In this document: piece after piece, positions 19,927 through 28,177 of the stretch
Layout: the number at the start of each line of letters is the position of its first letter
How positions within the stretch are numbered: the stretch's first letter is position 1
Source: Microbacterium gubbeenense DSM 15944
GTDB lineage: Bacteria; Actinomycetota; Actinomycetes; Actinomycetales; Microbacteriaceae
Direction of reading: 5' to 3'
Assembly: GCF_000422745.1 (NCBI RefSeq)
Contig: NZ_AUGQ01000010.1
Location: 24,684-88,683 of the forward strand
DNA length: 64,000 nucleotides
The notes under the pieces: model-generated
Databases searched by the model: none
Seen by the model: only the letters and a program-made list of their open reading frames with translations
What the model was told of the DNA's origin: nothing
Position numbers and translations under genes: made by a program

Positions 19927-20055
19927 ATGCCGGAACTGTTCGTGATCGTCATCGCCCTGACCTGCGTCAGCGTGATCGTCATGGGCATTCGCGCCGTGCG
20001 CCGCATGAACAAGTCGGGTCGAGACGACGACGACATGTTCGGCCCCCGCCGCTGA
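19927..20055 (+). CDS. Small membrane protein, 42 aa
   Basis: Short gene with one hydrophobic helix (residues about 3-21, ELFVIVIALTCVSVIVMGI), then a basic stretch RAVRRMNK and an acidic DDDDMFGPRR end: an N-out/C-in single-pass layout by the positive-inside rule. ATG 19927 is preceded by TAACGT at exactly seven bases, the same leaderless-promoter geometry as many neighbours, which supports a real gene. It is divergent from the SDR gene and convergent with the ROK kinase gene, eight bases away. Function unknown. Confidence 0.65.
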   Translation: MPELFVIVIALTCVSVIVMGIRAVRRMNKSGRDDDDMFGPRR

Positions 20056-20063
20056 GGGCGGGC

Positions 20064-20978
20064 TCAGCGCAGCGCGAGGGCCGCGGCACCGATCAGAGGG
20101 CCGTCGGGGCCGAGGCCGCTGCGCACGACCCGGGTGTTCTGCGCGTACGGCAGCTCGGCCCAGTCGTTGAGCGCGGCCTGGACGAGCTCGACATAGTCGT
20201 CGGAGACGAACGAGAACCCGCCGGAGATCGCGACGACCTCGAGGTCGAGCAGGGTGGAGGCGTCGGCGAGCGCCCGCCCGACCGCGTGCGCCGACCGCTC
20301 GATCGCGGCGCGCGCGGTGCGATCGCCCCGGCGCGCGTCCTCTCCGAGCTGCTCCCCCGCCGTGCCCTGCCAGCCCTGCAGCTGAGCCCACGTGACGCTC
20401 GCGGGCCCCGAGGCGACCTCCTCGAGCGTGAGCTCACCGTTCTGCTCGGCGACGTGCGTCTGGCCGAGGTGGCCGGCGTTGCCGGAGGATCCGCCGATCG
20501 GCTCGCCCCCGATGACGATGCCGCCCCCGACGCCGGTCGAGACGACGATCGAGAGGGAGGCCCTGGCGCCCGCGGCCTCGCCGAGCCACGACTCGGCGAG
20601 CGCGAGCGCGCCGCCGTCGTGCCGCAGCGTCACGTCGGCGTCGATGTCACCCGTGTCCACGACGACGGCGTCGCGCACGGTGCTGGCGAGGTCGAACCCC
20701 ATCACGAGCGGCATGTTCACCGGGTGGATCGTGCCCGCCGCGCGGTCGACCGGGCCAGCCGACCCGACGCCCGCCCCAGCGAAGTCGGCGCCCTGCGGCA
20801 GGTGGTCAAGAGCGGCCGCGACCACCGCGCTGACCGACTGGCCGAGACGTTCGGGCGTGATGTCCCGCCCGGTCGGAACGCGGTGCCGGCTCGCGGTGAT
20901 CACGGCGCCCGTCTCGTCGACGAGGGCGGCTTCGATCTTCGTGCCGCCGAGGTCGACGGCCAACGCGATGCGGGACAT
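20064..20978 (-). CDS. ROK-family sugar kinase
   Basis: A 304-aa ROK (repressor, ORF, kinase) protein without the N-terminal helix-turn-helix, so a kinase, probably for glucose, fructose or an N-acyl-hexosamine. The ATP phosphate loop LAVDLGGTKIEAAL is at the N-terminus, and STGVGGGIVIGGEPIGG and GNAGHLGQ form the core. The usual ROK zinc motif (CxCGxxGCxE after the GHxG segment) is missing: the sequence runs GHLGQTHVAEQNGELTLEEVASG with no cysteine. ATG 20978 is preceded by TAGCCT at six bases. Zinc-free ROK kinases exist, but the loss bears on substrate range. Confidence 0.88.
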   Translation of the reverse strand: MSRIALAVDLGGTKIEAALVDETGAVITASRHRVPTGRDITPERLGQSVSAVVAAALDHLPQGADFAGAGVGSAGPVDRAAGTIHPVNMPLVMGFDLASTVRDAVVVDTGDIDADVTLRHDGGALALAESWLGEAAGARASLSIVVSTGVGGGIVIGGEPIGGSSGNAGHLGQTHVAEQNGELTLEEVASGPASVTWAQLQGWQGTAGEQLGEDARRGDRTARAAIERSAHAVGRALADASTLLDLEVVAISGGFSFVSDDYVELVQAALNDWAELPYAQNTRVVRSGLGPDGPLIGAAALALR

Positions 20979-21021
20979 GCGTTCAGGCTAGCGGTACCGA
21001 GGATGTCCCAGTCGGTGCGCT

Positions 21022-21600
21022 CTACTGAGGGTCGAGCCCCAAGTCGCCCAGGTCGATCGCGGCTCGCCATTCGAGGCCGGCCTCCTCGATCGCGGCACGG
21101 GCGCCGGTCAGCCGATCGACGATCACGGCGACCGCCACGACCTCGGCTCCGGCCTTCTTCAGCGCCTCGACCGCCTTCAGCGCCGACTGCCCCGTCGTGG
21201 ACGTGTCTTCGAGCACGACGACGCGCTTGCCCTCGACCTCCGCGCCCTCGATCTGCCGGCCGCGGCCGTGATCCTTCGGCTCCTTGCGCACGACGAACGC
21301 GTCGAGCGGCCGCTCTGAGGCCGCCGTCGCGTGCATGACGGCGTTCGCGATGGGATCCGCGCCCAGGGTGAGCCCGCCGACCGCGACGACGCCGTCGATG
21401 TCGGCGATCAGGTCGCTCATGATGCGGCCGATCGCGGGGGCCGCGCGGTGGTCGAGCGTGAGCTTGCGCATGTCGACGTAGTACGTGGCCCTCTTGCCGC
21501 TCGACAGCGTGAAGTCACCGTGGAACACGGCCTCGTCGGTGATCAGCGAGATCAGGTTCTGGCGGTCGGACTCGAGCGCGGGAGTGGATGCGATGGCCAT
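21022..21600 (-). CDS. pyrE: Orotate phosphoribosyltransferase
   Basis: Joins orotate and PRPP to give OMP in pyrimidine synthesis; 192 aa. The PRPP-binding motif VVVLEDTSTTG is near residues 118-128, and the catalytic loop with Lys residues (VVRKEPKDHGRGRQIEG) precedes it. The start is ATG 21600, with TAGACT seven bases upstream; an in-frame upstream extension to 21639 would overlap the neighbouring gene start and is not supported. It stands alone, not in a pyr operon. Confidence 0.94.
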   Translation of the reverse strand: MAIASTPALESDRQNLISLITDEAVFHGDFTLSSGKRATYYVDMRKLTLDHRAAPAIGRIMSDLIADIDGVVAVGGLTLGADPIANAVMHATAASERPLDAFVVRKEPKDHGRGRQIEGAEVEGKRVVVLEDTSTTGQSALKAVEALKKAGAEVVAVAVIVDRLTGARAAIEEAGLEWRAAIDLGDLGLDPQ

Positions 21601-21637
21601 GTGCCCCAGTCTATTCGGCAGGCCATAGGCTGACGAC

Positions 21638-21904
21638 ATGGCTAAGGCACACCAGCCCCTCGAAGAATGGCTCGCATCCCACCCGTTGAAGAAGCCCGGC
21701 CTGTTCGCGGGCGAGGGCTACTCGCGCCGAGCGGTCGACGAGGTCACCGACAAGGTCGTCGACCGGCTGCGCGCTGACCGGCAGTACGCCGATCTGATCC
21801 GCAAGATCGACTTCCCGACCGCCCCGCGCGCCGAGGCGTACGACCGCGCGGCCGTCGACGACCTCTTCGACAACCTGAAGTGGGGATCCGACCCGCGCAA
21901 GTAG
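21638..21904 (+). CDS. Small protein with two DivIVA-like motifs
   Basis: An 88-aa soluble protein with no close functional match that I recognise. Two related segments can be seen: GYSRRAVDEVTDKVVDRL (about 28-45) and YDRAAVDDLFDNLKW (about 68-82), sharing Y-x-R-x-A-V-D-[ED]. This resembles the short DivI1A motif found in actinobacterial DivIVA-like proteins. ATG 21638 is preceded by TAGGCT at six bases. It ends 10 bases before xthA, whose own TAGGCT overlaps this stop codon. A role near the cell pole or division site is only a guess. Confidence 0.7.
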   Translation: MAKAHQPLEEWLASHPLKKPGLFAGEGYSRRAVDEVTDKVVDRLRADRQYADLIRKIDFPTAPRAEAYDRAAVDDLFDNLKWGSDPRK

Positions 21905-21914
21905 GCTTCTTCAC

Positions 21915-22754
21915 ATGCGCATCGCGACCTGGAACGTCAACTCGGTTCGTGCACGCGTCGACCGCATCGTCGCCTTCGCCGACCGTGCCGCGATCGACGT
22001 CCTGCTCATGCAGGAGATCAAGTGCAAGCCCGAGCAGTTCCCGTATCAACAGTTCGAGGACGCCGGCTACACGATCGAGGCGCACGGCCTGAACCAGTGG
22101 AACGGCGTTGCGATCGCGAGCCGCCTGCCGCTCGAGGACGTCGAATATTCCTTCCCGGGAATGCCCGGATTCCAGAAGGGTTATGACGGCGACGACGCCC
22201 CGCTCGAGGCGCGCGCGATCTCCGCTCTCGTCGAGGGCGTGCGGCTGTGGAGCCTCTACGTGCCGAACGGCCGCGGGCTCGACGACCCGCACTACGCCTA
22301 CAAGCTGCGCTTCTTCGACGCGCTGCGACAGTACGCTGCCGACGCGCTCGCGGCGGATCCGTCGCTTCCGCTCGCGCTCACGGGCGACTTCAACGTGGCG
22401 CCCACGGACGCGGACAACGGGGATCCGTCGATCGTCGAGGGCGTGACGACGCACGTCTCCCCCGCCGAGCGCGACGCCTTCTCCGCGCTGTCCGAGGCCG
22501 GGCTGCAGGACGTCGTGCGCCCGCTCGTGCCCGAGGGCTTCACGTTCTGGGACTACAAGCAGCTGCGGTTCCCGCGCAACGAGGGCCTGCGCATCGACTT
22601 CGTGCTGGGATCCCGTGCGTTCGCCGACGCGGTCGAGGGCGCGTCGATCGAGCGGGATGAGCGGGGGGGCGAGGGGCCGAGCGACCACGTTCCGGTGGTC
22701 GTCGACCTGAACTTCGACGAGGACGACGAAGACGTTCCGATGATCTTCGGCTGA
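21915..22754 (+). CDS. xthA: Exodeoxyribonuclease III / AP endonuclease
   Basis: Base-excision-repair enzyme of the EEP fold, 279 aa, acting 5' of abasic sites and as a 3'-5' exonuclease. Active-site motifs are in order: MRIATWNVNSVRAR, MQEIKC (metal Glu), LYVPNGR, GDFNVAPTD (catalytic Asp and Asn), IDFVLGS, and the terminal SDHVPVV with catalytic His. ATG 21915 is preceded by TAGGCT at seven bases, overlapping the stop codon of the upstream gene, so it may have its own leaderless promoter. It ends eight bases before the convergent response-regulator gene. Confidence 0.94.
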   Translation: MRIATWNVNSVRARVDRIVAFADRAAIDVLLMQEIKCKPEQFPYQQFEDAGYTIEAHGLNQWNGVAIASRLPLEDVEYSFPGMPGFQKGYDGDDAPLEARAISALVEGVRLWSLYVPNGRGLDDPHYAYKLRFFDALRQYAADALAADPSLPLALTGDFNVAPTDADNGDPSIVEGVTTHVSPAERDAFSALSEAGLQDVVRPLVPEGFTFWDYKQLRFPRNEGLRIDFVLGSRAFADAVEGASIERDERGGEGPSDHVPVVVDLNFDEDDEDVPMIFG

Positions 22755-22762
22755 CCGACGCC

Positions 22763-23413
22763 CTACGCGAAGTTGTTGCGGTACGCCCACACCACGGCGG
22801 CGACGCGGTCGCGCGAGCCCGTCTTCTGCAACATGTTCGAGATGTGCGTCTTCACCGTCGCCTCGCCGATGAACAGCTGCTGAGCGATCTCGGCGTTGCT
22901 CATCGCCGCCGCCAGAAGGCGCAGGATCTCGGCCTCGCGCTCGGTCAGAGACACGGGGATCCCATCGGATGCCGACAGCGGCATATGTCCCGCCGCGCTG
23001 TGCCGCTCGATGACCCGGCGGGTCACCTCGGGTGCGAGCAGCGCGTCGCCCGCAGCGGCCACCTGCGCCGCGCTCACGAGCTCCTCGGGCCCCGCGTTCT
23101 TGAGCAGGAACCCGCTCGCGCCCGCATCCAGGGCCGCGAAGAGGTAGTCGTCTCGGTCGAAGGTCGTCACGATCACGACGCTCGACCGGCTGCCCGAGGC
23201 GATGATCTGCCGCGTGGCCTCGATGCCGTCCATGTCGGGCATCTGCACGTCCATGAACACGACGTCAGGGTCGAGGTGCGCTGCGCGCTCGATCGCCTCG
23301 ACACCGGTGGCGGCCTCGCCGACGATCTCGACGCCCGACGCCTCGAGAATCATGCGGAACCCCGCCCGCATCGTGGCGTGGTCATCGACGAGCAGAACGG
23401 TGGGTGCGGTCAT
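22763..23413 (-). CDS. NarL/DesR-type response regulator
   Basis: A 216-aa two-component regulator: receiver domain (1-120) with the phosphoacceptor Asp in VVFMDVQMPDMDG near 57, conserved Thr in IVTTFD and Lys in FLLKNAG, then a LuxR helix-turn-helix (about 150-210; LTEREAEILRLLAAAMSNAE and TVKTHISNM). It lies 12 bases after its cognate histidine kinase gene. Pairs of this type often control ABC exporters or membrane-stress genes; NatAB-type genes lie 3 kb away, but the link is not shown. Confidence 0.93.
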   Translation of the reverse strand: MTAPTVLLVDDHATMRAGFRMILEASGVEIVGEAATGVEAIERAAHLDPDVVFMDVQMPDMDGIEATRQIIASGSRSSVVIVTTFDRDDYLFAALDAGASGFLLKNAGPEELVSAAQVAAAGDALLAPEVTRRVIERHSAAGHMPLSASDGIPVSLTEREAEILRLLAAAMSNAEIAQQLFIGEATVKTHISNMLQKTGSRDRVAAVVWAYRNNFA

Positions 23414-23425
23414 GATTCCATCCTG

Positions 23426-24700
23426 CTATGCCAGCGGCACGCGCACGCGCACCAGGTAGCCGCCGCTCTCGCGCGGGCCCGCCTCGAGGAACGCCCCCAT
23501 CGACGTCGCCCGCTCGCGCATGCCGAGCGTGCCGAGCCCCGCGCGGGATCCGAGGACCGCTCGCCCGGTGTTCGTCACCTCGAGCTCGACGTCATCGTCC
23601 GAATAGCGCAGGCGCACGTCGGCGGTCACGTTCGGCCCCGCGTGCCGGCGGGCGTTCGTGAGCGCCTCCTGCGCGATCCGGTACAGGTTCACCTGCGCGA
23701 GGCTCGGCACATCGCGCGGATCCCCGATGATGCGCAGCGAGGTGGGCGTTCCCGCGGCCTCCGACGCGCGAACGAGCTGATCGAGCGCGGCGAGCGTGAC
23801 CGTCGACGGCGGATCCTCGTGGTCGTCGTCGCCGCCGCGCAGCGTGTCGAGCAGGTGCCGCAGCTCGCCGATCACCTGCCGAGACGACTCCTCCACGACC
23901 GTGAGCGCGCGCTTGGCGCCGTCGGGGTTCTGATCGAGGACGGCGCGCGCGGCGCCGGCCTGCACGCCCATCGACGACACGTGGTGGGCGACGACGTCGT
24001 GCAGCTCGCGGGCGATCCGCACGCGGTCGAGCATGACGGCCTGCGCGGAGGCGATCTCCTGCTGCTCCTCGAGCTCCCGCGTGCGCGCGGCGAGCGCCTT
24101 CCGCCCGAGCGCGGCCTCGTACGCGCGGTCGCCCATCACGTACGCGGCGCCGAAGAAGACCGCGTTGATGAGCCACTGGATCATCATGTACGCGACCATC
24201 GGCGACATCGCGCCCACGGCGTCGGGCATGCCCTCGGGCACCGGCTCGGTCGCCGCGCGGAACGTGGCGACGAGCAGCCACCCGGCCATGACCGCCATGA
24301 TCGCGAAGCGCGCGAGCTGGGCGCGGCGGCGGTCGTTGACCCACGCGCCCACCGTGTACATCGACAGGAACAGCGCGATCTGCCCGACGTAGAGCTCGGT
24401 CGCCCCGGCCTCCATGCCGACGACGTAGACGACGTTGACGACGATCGCGACGGTGATCGGGTAGCTGGTGCGCACGACGAACGGCAGCGAGAGCGCGGCC
24501 GCGTAGACGAGCCCCCACTTCACGTCCAGCCCGCTGGATCCCATCAGCTGCGCGAAGAACCCGAGGATCACGCTGATGATCGCGCCGAGGAACAGCGCAA
24601 GTCCCACCCAGACATCGTTCGTTCTCTGCGCGGGCGCGGGCGCATCGCGCGCGAAGGATCCGGCCGCAGGGCGCGTTGTGCGCGCCGTCGTGATCGTCAT
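23426..24700 (-). CDS. DesK/NarX-type sensor histidine kinase
   Basis: A 424-aa membrane kinase. The N-terminal half (about 35-200) holds several helices with very short loops, so it probably senses a signal within or at the membrane. The phosphoacceptor His lies in the HisKA_3 motif RIARELHDVVAHHVSSM near 230, and the HATPase motifs NARRHAGPN and GLGTLGMRERA follow. ATG 24700 (MTITTARTT) is preceded by TAACGT at seven bases. It is transcribed ahead of the response regulator. Confidence 0.92.
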   Translation of the reverse strand: MTITTARTTRPAAGSFARDAPAPAQRTNDVWVGLALFLGAIISVILGFFAQLMGSSGLDVKWGLVYAAALSLPFVVRTSYPITVAIVVNVVYVVGMEAGATELYVGQIALFLSMYTVGAWVNDRRRAQLARFAIMAVMAGWLLVATFRAATEPVPEGMPDAVGAMSPMVAYMMIQWLINAVFFGAAYVMGDRAYEAALGRKALAARTRELEEQQEIASAQAVMLDRVRIARELHDVVAHHVSSMGVQAGAARAVLDQNPDGAKRALTVVEESSRQVIGELRHLLDTLRGGDDDHEDPPSTVTLAALDQLVRASEAAGTPTSLRIIGDPRDVPSLAQVNLYRIAQEALTNARRHAGPNVTADVRLRYSDDDVELEVTNTGRAVLGSRAGLGTLGMRERATSMGAFLEAGPRESGGYLVRVRVPLA

Positions 24701-24819
24701 GCCGACCACGTTAGGCGGCGATCGCGGCAATCGCCTCCCCCGCACGGCGGAGGCCCTTGTATTCCGGCGCCGTCGCGCGGATCCTGGAGCCAGGCACACT
24801 CGTCTCAAGGGAGCACACC

Positions 24820-25308
24820 ATGGTGATGATCTTCGTCAATCTTCCCGTCGCCGATCTCGAGCGCTCGAAGGCGTTCTACACGGCGCTCGGCGCCGAGGTC
24901 GTCACCGAGTTCACCGACGAGAACGCCTCGTGCCTGAAGTGGGACGAGAACGTGTTCTTCATGGTCCTCGCGGCCGACTACTTCGCGACCTTCACCGACC
25001 AGCCCGTCGTCATGCCGGGCACGGGGGCGCAGTCGATCACGGCGCTCAGCCGGGATTCGCGCGAGCAGGTCGAGCGCGCCCGGCAGACGGTGCTCGACAA
25101 CGGCGGATCCGAGAACAAGCCGCCGGTCGATCACGGCGTCATGTACGTGGTCTCGATGGCCGACCCCGACGGGCACATCATCGAGTTCACGTGGATGTCG
25201 GACGAGGCCCCGCAGCCCGCCGCGGCCGACGGATTCAACCACCAGCACCCCGATGCGAACGACGCGTTCACGGACGCGGAAGCGGAGGGCTGGCCCGCGC
25301 GCGAGTGA
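24820..25308 (+). CDS. VOC-superfamily (glyoxalase/bleomycin-resistance-like) protein
   Basis: A 162-aa vicinal-oxygen-chelate protein with the paired beta-alpha-beta-beta-beta fold. It opens MVMIFVNLPVADLERSKAFY and ends with VSMADPDGHIIEFTW, the standard second-half motif with a metal-ligand Glu. The start is ATG 24820, with AAGGGAG eight bases upstream. This looks like the family often labelled lactoylglutathione lyase-like or extradiol-dioxygenase-like, whose true substrate is rarely known. It converges on a flavin reductase gene across a strong terminator. Confidence 0.85.
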   Translation: MVMIFVNLPVADLERSKAFYTALGAEVVTEFTDENASCLKWDENVFFMVLAADYFATFTDQPVVMPGTGAQSITALSRDSREQVERARQTVLDNGGSENKPPVDHGVMYVVSMADPDGHIIEFTWMSDEAPQPAAADGFNHQHPDANDAFTDAEAEGWPARE

Positions 25309-25320
25309 CGCGCACAGCAG

Positions 25321-25368
25321 AGCGCCCCGCGGATCCAATAAGGGGGAGAGGCGGATCCGCGGGGCGCT
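25321..25368. terminator. Bidirectional terminator hairpin, 16-bp perfect GC-rich stem
   Basis: AGCGCCCCGCGGATCC (25321-25336) pairs perfectly with 25353-25368 across a 16-base loop. It lies between the convergent VOC and flavin-reductase genes, so it can serve both. Each arm contains a GGATCC. No T-run follows. Confidence 0.85.
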
Positions 25369-25381
25369 GGTTCGTGAACGC

Positions 25382-25939
25382 TTAGGCGTTGGCCTTCTGC
25401 ACGCGGCCGATGAGGCCGAGGAAGGTGCCGAGGTACATCTCGAGGAACGCCTTCGTGTCGGCGTTCGTCACCTCGCCGGTCTCGCTGATCAGGCCCGGTG
25501 TGAGCTGGATGAAGCCCTCGGGCTGGCCCATCACGATCGCGTTGACGTGGCTCAGGATGGCCTTGAGGTGCTGCTGCGCGGCGGCGGTGGCGATTCCGCC
25601 CTGTGAGGCGCCGATGACGGCGACGGGCCGACCGCCGAAGGAGAAGTTGCCGTAGGGACGGCTCGCCCACTCGATCGCGTTCTTCAGTACGCCGGGGATC
25701 GACCGGTTGTACTCGGGCGTGATGATGATCACGCCGTCGACCGACTCGATCTGCTCCTTGAAGTCGAGCGCGACCTGCGGGAAGTCGCCCTCGAGGTCGG
25801 TCGAGAAGAACGGCAGCTGCTTGATCGGAATCTCCACGGCCTCGACTCCCTCGGGGAGCAGGTTCACGAGCGCTCCGGCGAGCGCGCGGTTGATCGAGGT
25901 CGTTCCGATGGATCCGACGATGTAGCCGATCTTGGTCAC
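25382..25939 (-). CDS. NADPH-dependent FMN reductase / azoreductase-like flavodoxin-fold protein
   Basis: A 185-aa flavodoxin-fold reductase. The FMN phosphate loop is GSIGTTSINRAL at about 9-20, and PEYNRSIPGVLKNAIEWASR at about 75-94 is the flavin-ring motif of the NAD(P)H:FMN reductase / chromate-reductase family. Such enzymes reduce FMN, quinones or azo dyes with NAD(P)H. The start is ATG 25939 (MTKIGYIVGS), with an AAGGAGA ribosome site. It is divergent from the natAB genes. Confidence 0.9.
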   Translation of the reverse strand: MTKIGYIVGSIGTTSINRALAGALVNLLPEGVEAVEIPIKQLPFFSTDLEGDFPQVALDFKEQIESVDGVIIITPEYNRSIPGVLKNAIEWASRPYGNFSFGGRPVAVIGASQGGIATAAAQQHLKAILSHVNAIVMGQPEGFIQLTPGLISETGEVTNADTKAFLEMYLGTFLGLIGRVQKANA

Positions 25940-26007
25940 AGGGGTTCTCCTTGGTAGGCGAATTGCGGTACAGGAGTCGGGAACGGGCCCGCCGTCCTGT
26001 CTATTCC

Positions 26008-26019
26008 GATGAATTCATC
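26008..26019. promoter_or_regulatory. Perfect 12-bp palindrome in the flavin-reductase/natA divergent region
   Basis: GATGAATTCATC, an AT-rich perfect dyad in otherwise GC-rich DNA, is 69 bases before the flavin-reductase start and 111 before natA. Position and symmetry suggest an operator. I cannot name the protein that binds it. Confidence 0.35.
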
Positions 26020-26129
26020 ATTCTGGCCGGATCCCCAGTGAACGAGCTGAGATCTCCCCCTCGCGGCGGAGGTGCGGCCGGTATCGCACCGCATAGCGTC
26101 GAAGCATACGAACGGAAAGGGGTTCCGAC

Positions 26130-27014
26130 ATGCTGGACGTCAGCGGAATCACGAAGCAGTACGGCGAGCGCACGGTTCTCGACGACGTGTCGTTCTCCGT
26201 CACGCGCGGCCGCCTCACGGGCTTCGTCGGCGGCAACGGCGCGGGCAAGACCACCACCATGCGCATCGTTCTCGGGCTGCTCGAGAAGAACGGCGGCGAG
26301 GTCACCCTCGACGGAGATCCGCTCACCGCCGCCCGGCGCCGCGGCTTCGGCTACATGCCGGAGGAGCGCGGCCTGTATCCGAAGATGAAGGTGCTCGAGC
26401 AGATCACCTACCTCGGGCGCCTGCACGGCTTCGACAAGCGCGTCGCCAGCGAAAAGGCGACGGACATCCTTACCGAGCTCGGCCTCGGCGAGCGCCTCAC
26501 GGATCCGATCGAGTCGCTTTCGCTCGGAAACCAGCAGCGCGCGCAGATCGCCGCGGCGCTCGTGCACGACCCCGACGTGCTGATCCTCGACGAGCCGTTC
26601 AGCGGCCTCGACCCGATGGCCGTCGAGACGGTCGTCGCGGTGCTGCAGCGTCGCGCGCACGAGGGCGCGGCCGTGCTGTTCTCCTCGCACCAGCTCGACG
26701 TAGTCGAGCGCCTCTGCGACGACCTCGTGATCATCGCCGACGGATCCGTGCGCGCGAGCGGCGAGCGCGAGGCGCTCCGCGAGCAGCACTCCACCAACCG
26801 CTATGAGCTGATCTCGACCGGCGACGCGGGCTGGCTTCGCGACGAGCCGGGCATCGAGGTCATCGACTTCGATGCGGGCCACGCTGTGTTCGACGTCACG
26901 GACGACCAGGCCGCGCAGCACGTGCTGCGCCGCTCGGTCGCCGAGGGCGACGTCACGAGCTTCGCCCCGCAGCATCCCTCGCTCGCACAGATCTTCAAGG
27001 AGGTCGTCCGATGA
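26130..27014 (+). CDS. natA: ABC exporter ATP-binding protein (NatA-like)
   Basis: A 294-aa ATPase: Walker A GGNGAGKTTTMR near 36-47, signature SLGNQQRAQI, Walker B VLILDEPFSGLDP, H-loop SSHQLD. The C-terminal 80 residues form the extension typical of NatA/DrrA-like ATPases. The start is ATG 26130 with an AAAGGGG ribosome site. It overlaps the permease gene by four bases (ATGA). NatAB exports Na+ in B. subtilis, but homologues export drugs, so the substrate is uncertain. Confidence 0.9.
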   Translation: MLDVSGITKQYGERTVLDDVSFSVTRGRLTGFVGGNGAGKTTTMRIVLGLLEKNGGEVTLDGDPLTAARRRGFGYMPEERGLYPKMKVLEQITYLGRLHGFDKRVASEKATDILTELGLGERLTDPIESLSLGNQQRAQIAAALVHDPDVLILDEPFSGLDPMAVETVVAVLQRRAHEGAAVLFSSHQLDVVERLCDDLVIIADGSVRASGEREALREQHSTNRYELISTGDAGWLRDEPGIEVIDFDAGHAVFDVTDDQAAQHVLRRSVAEGDVTSFAPQHPSLAQIFKEVVR

Positions 27015-28099
27015 ACGCTCAGCCCCTGTCCCTGCCCCAGGCCACCTACCTCGTCGCGGAGCGCGAGGTCGTGACCCGCGTGCGCAGCAAGGCGTTCGTG
27101 ATTTCGACGCTGATCCTGCTGATCGGAATCATCGCCGGAATCATCGCGATGAACTTCTTCAGCGAGCGCGAAACGACCACCGAGGTCGCCGCTCCCGACA
27201 CCGTCTCGGCGCAGCTCGCCGAGATCGACGGCGTCGAGGTCACCGAGGTGGCCGATGCCGACGAGGCCCGCCAGCTCGTCGAGGATGAAGCGGTCGACGC
27301 GGCGGTCGTCCCCGACGAAGACTCGACCACCGGCTTGACGATCGTGGCGCTCACCGAGGCGCCGAGCGAGCTGCTGCAGAGCCTGTCACAGGCGCCGCAC
27401 GTCGAGCTCGTGAACCCGGATGCGGGCTGGTCCCCGATCCGCTACATCCTCGCGATCGCTTTCGGCCTCGTCTTCATGATGTCGGCGATGACGTTCGGAT
27501 CCCCCGTGGCGACGAGCGTCGTCGAGGAGAAGCAGACGCGCGTGATCGAGATCCTGCTGACGGCGATCCCCGCGCGGGCGCTGCTCGCGGGCAAGGTGAT
27601 CGGCAACACGCTGCTCGCGCTCGCGCAGATCATTCTGATCGTCGCGGCGGTGGCGGTGTCGCTCATCGTGACAGATCAGACCGAAATGCTCGCAGGGCTC
27701 GGCGCGCCGCTGCTGTGGTTCGCACTGTTCTTCGTCGCCGGATTCCTGCTGATCGCCACGATGTTCGCCGCGACGGGAGCGCTCGTGTCGCGTCAGGAGG
27801 ACATCTCGCAGACGATCGCGCCCGTCATGTACATCGTGATGATCCCGTACTTCCTCGTGATCTTCTTCAACGACAACCCGCTCGTGATGGCAATCATGTC
27901 GTACGTGCCGTTCTCGGCGCCGGTGTCGATGCCGATCCGCCTGTTCTTCAACGAGGCGCAGTGGTGGGAGCCGATCCTCTCGATCGTCATCTCGCTCATC
28001 GCGTGCGCGCTCGTGATCATGCTGGCCGCGAAAATCTACGAGCGCTCACTGCTGCGCATGGGCGCCCGCGTGAAGTGGAGCGAGGCCCTGAAGAAGTAG
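27011..28099 (+). CDS. natB: ABC-2 type permease (NatB-like)
   Basis: A 362-aa membrane partner of the preceding ATPase. One helix near the N-terminus (AFVISTLILLIGIIAGIIAM, about 30-50), an extracytoplasmic domain of about 110 residues, then five helices from about residue 140. The motif VVEEKQTRVIEILLTAIPAR is typical of the ABC2_membrane_3 family. Translationally coupled to natA. A long hairpin follows the stop codon. Confidence 0.9.
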   Translation: MNAQPLSLPQATYLVAEREVVTRVRSKAFVISTLILLIGIIAGIIAMNFFSERETTTEVAAPDTVSAQLAEIDGVEVTEVADADEARQLVEDEAVDAAVVPDEDSTTGLTIVALTEAPSELLQSLSQAPHVELVNPDAGWSPIRYILAIAFGLVFMMSAMTFGSPVATSVVEEKQTRVIEILLTAIPARALLAGKVIGNTLLALAQIILIVAAVAVSLIVTDQTEMLAGLGAPLLWFALFFVAGFLLIATMFAATGALVSRQEDISQTIAPVMYIVMIPYFLVIFFNDNPLVMAIMSYVPFSAPVSMPIRLFFNEAQWWEPILSIVISLIACALVIMLAAKIYERSLLRMGARVKWSEALKK

Positions 28100-28114
28100 C
28101 CCCCCACAACCCTT

Positions 28115-28165
28115 CATTTCTGGCACTTTTCTCCTGCGAGCAGGGTAAGAAAAGTGCCAGAAATG
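28115..28165. terminator. Long intergenic hairpin with 18-bp perfect arms between natB and clpB
   Basis: CATTTCTGGCACTTTTCT (28115-28132) is a perfect complement of 28148-28165. The 15-base loop holds a second dyad, CCTGC/GCAGG. The arms are far more AT-rich than anything nearby. Its place between convergent stops (28099 and 28178) fits a bidirectional terminator, but the base composition and nested structure also fit a dispersed intergenic repeat. Confidence 0.75.
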
Positions 28166-28177
28166 ATGAACTGGGGG

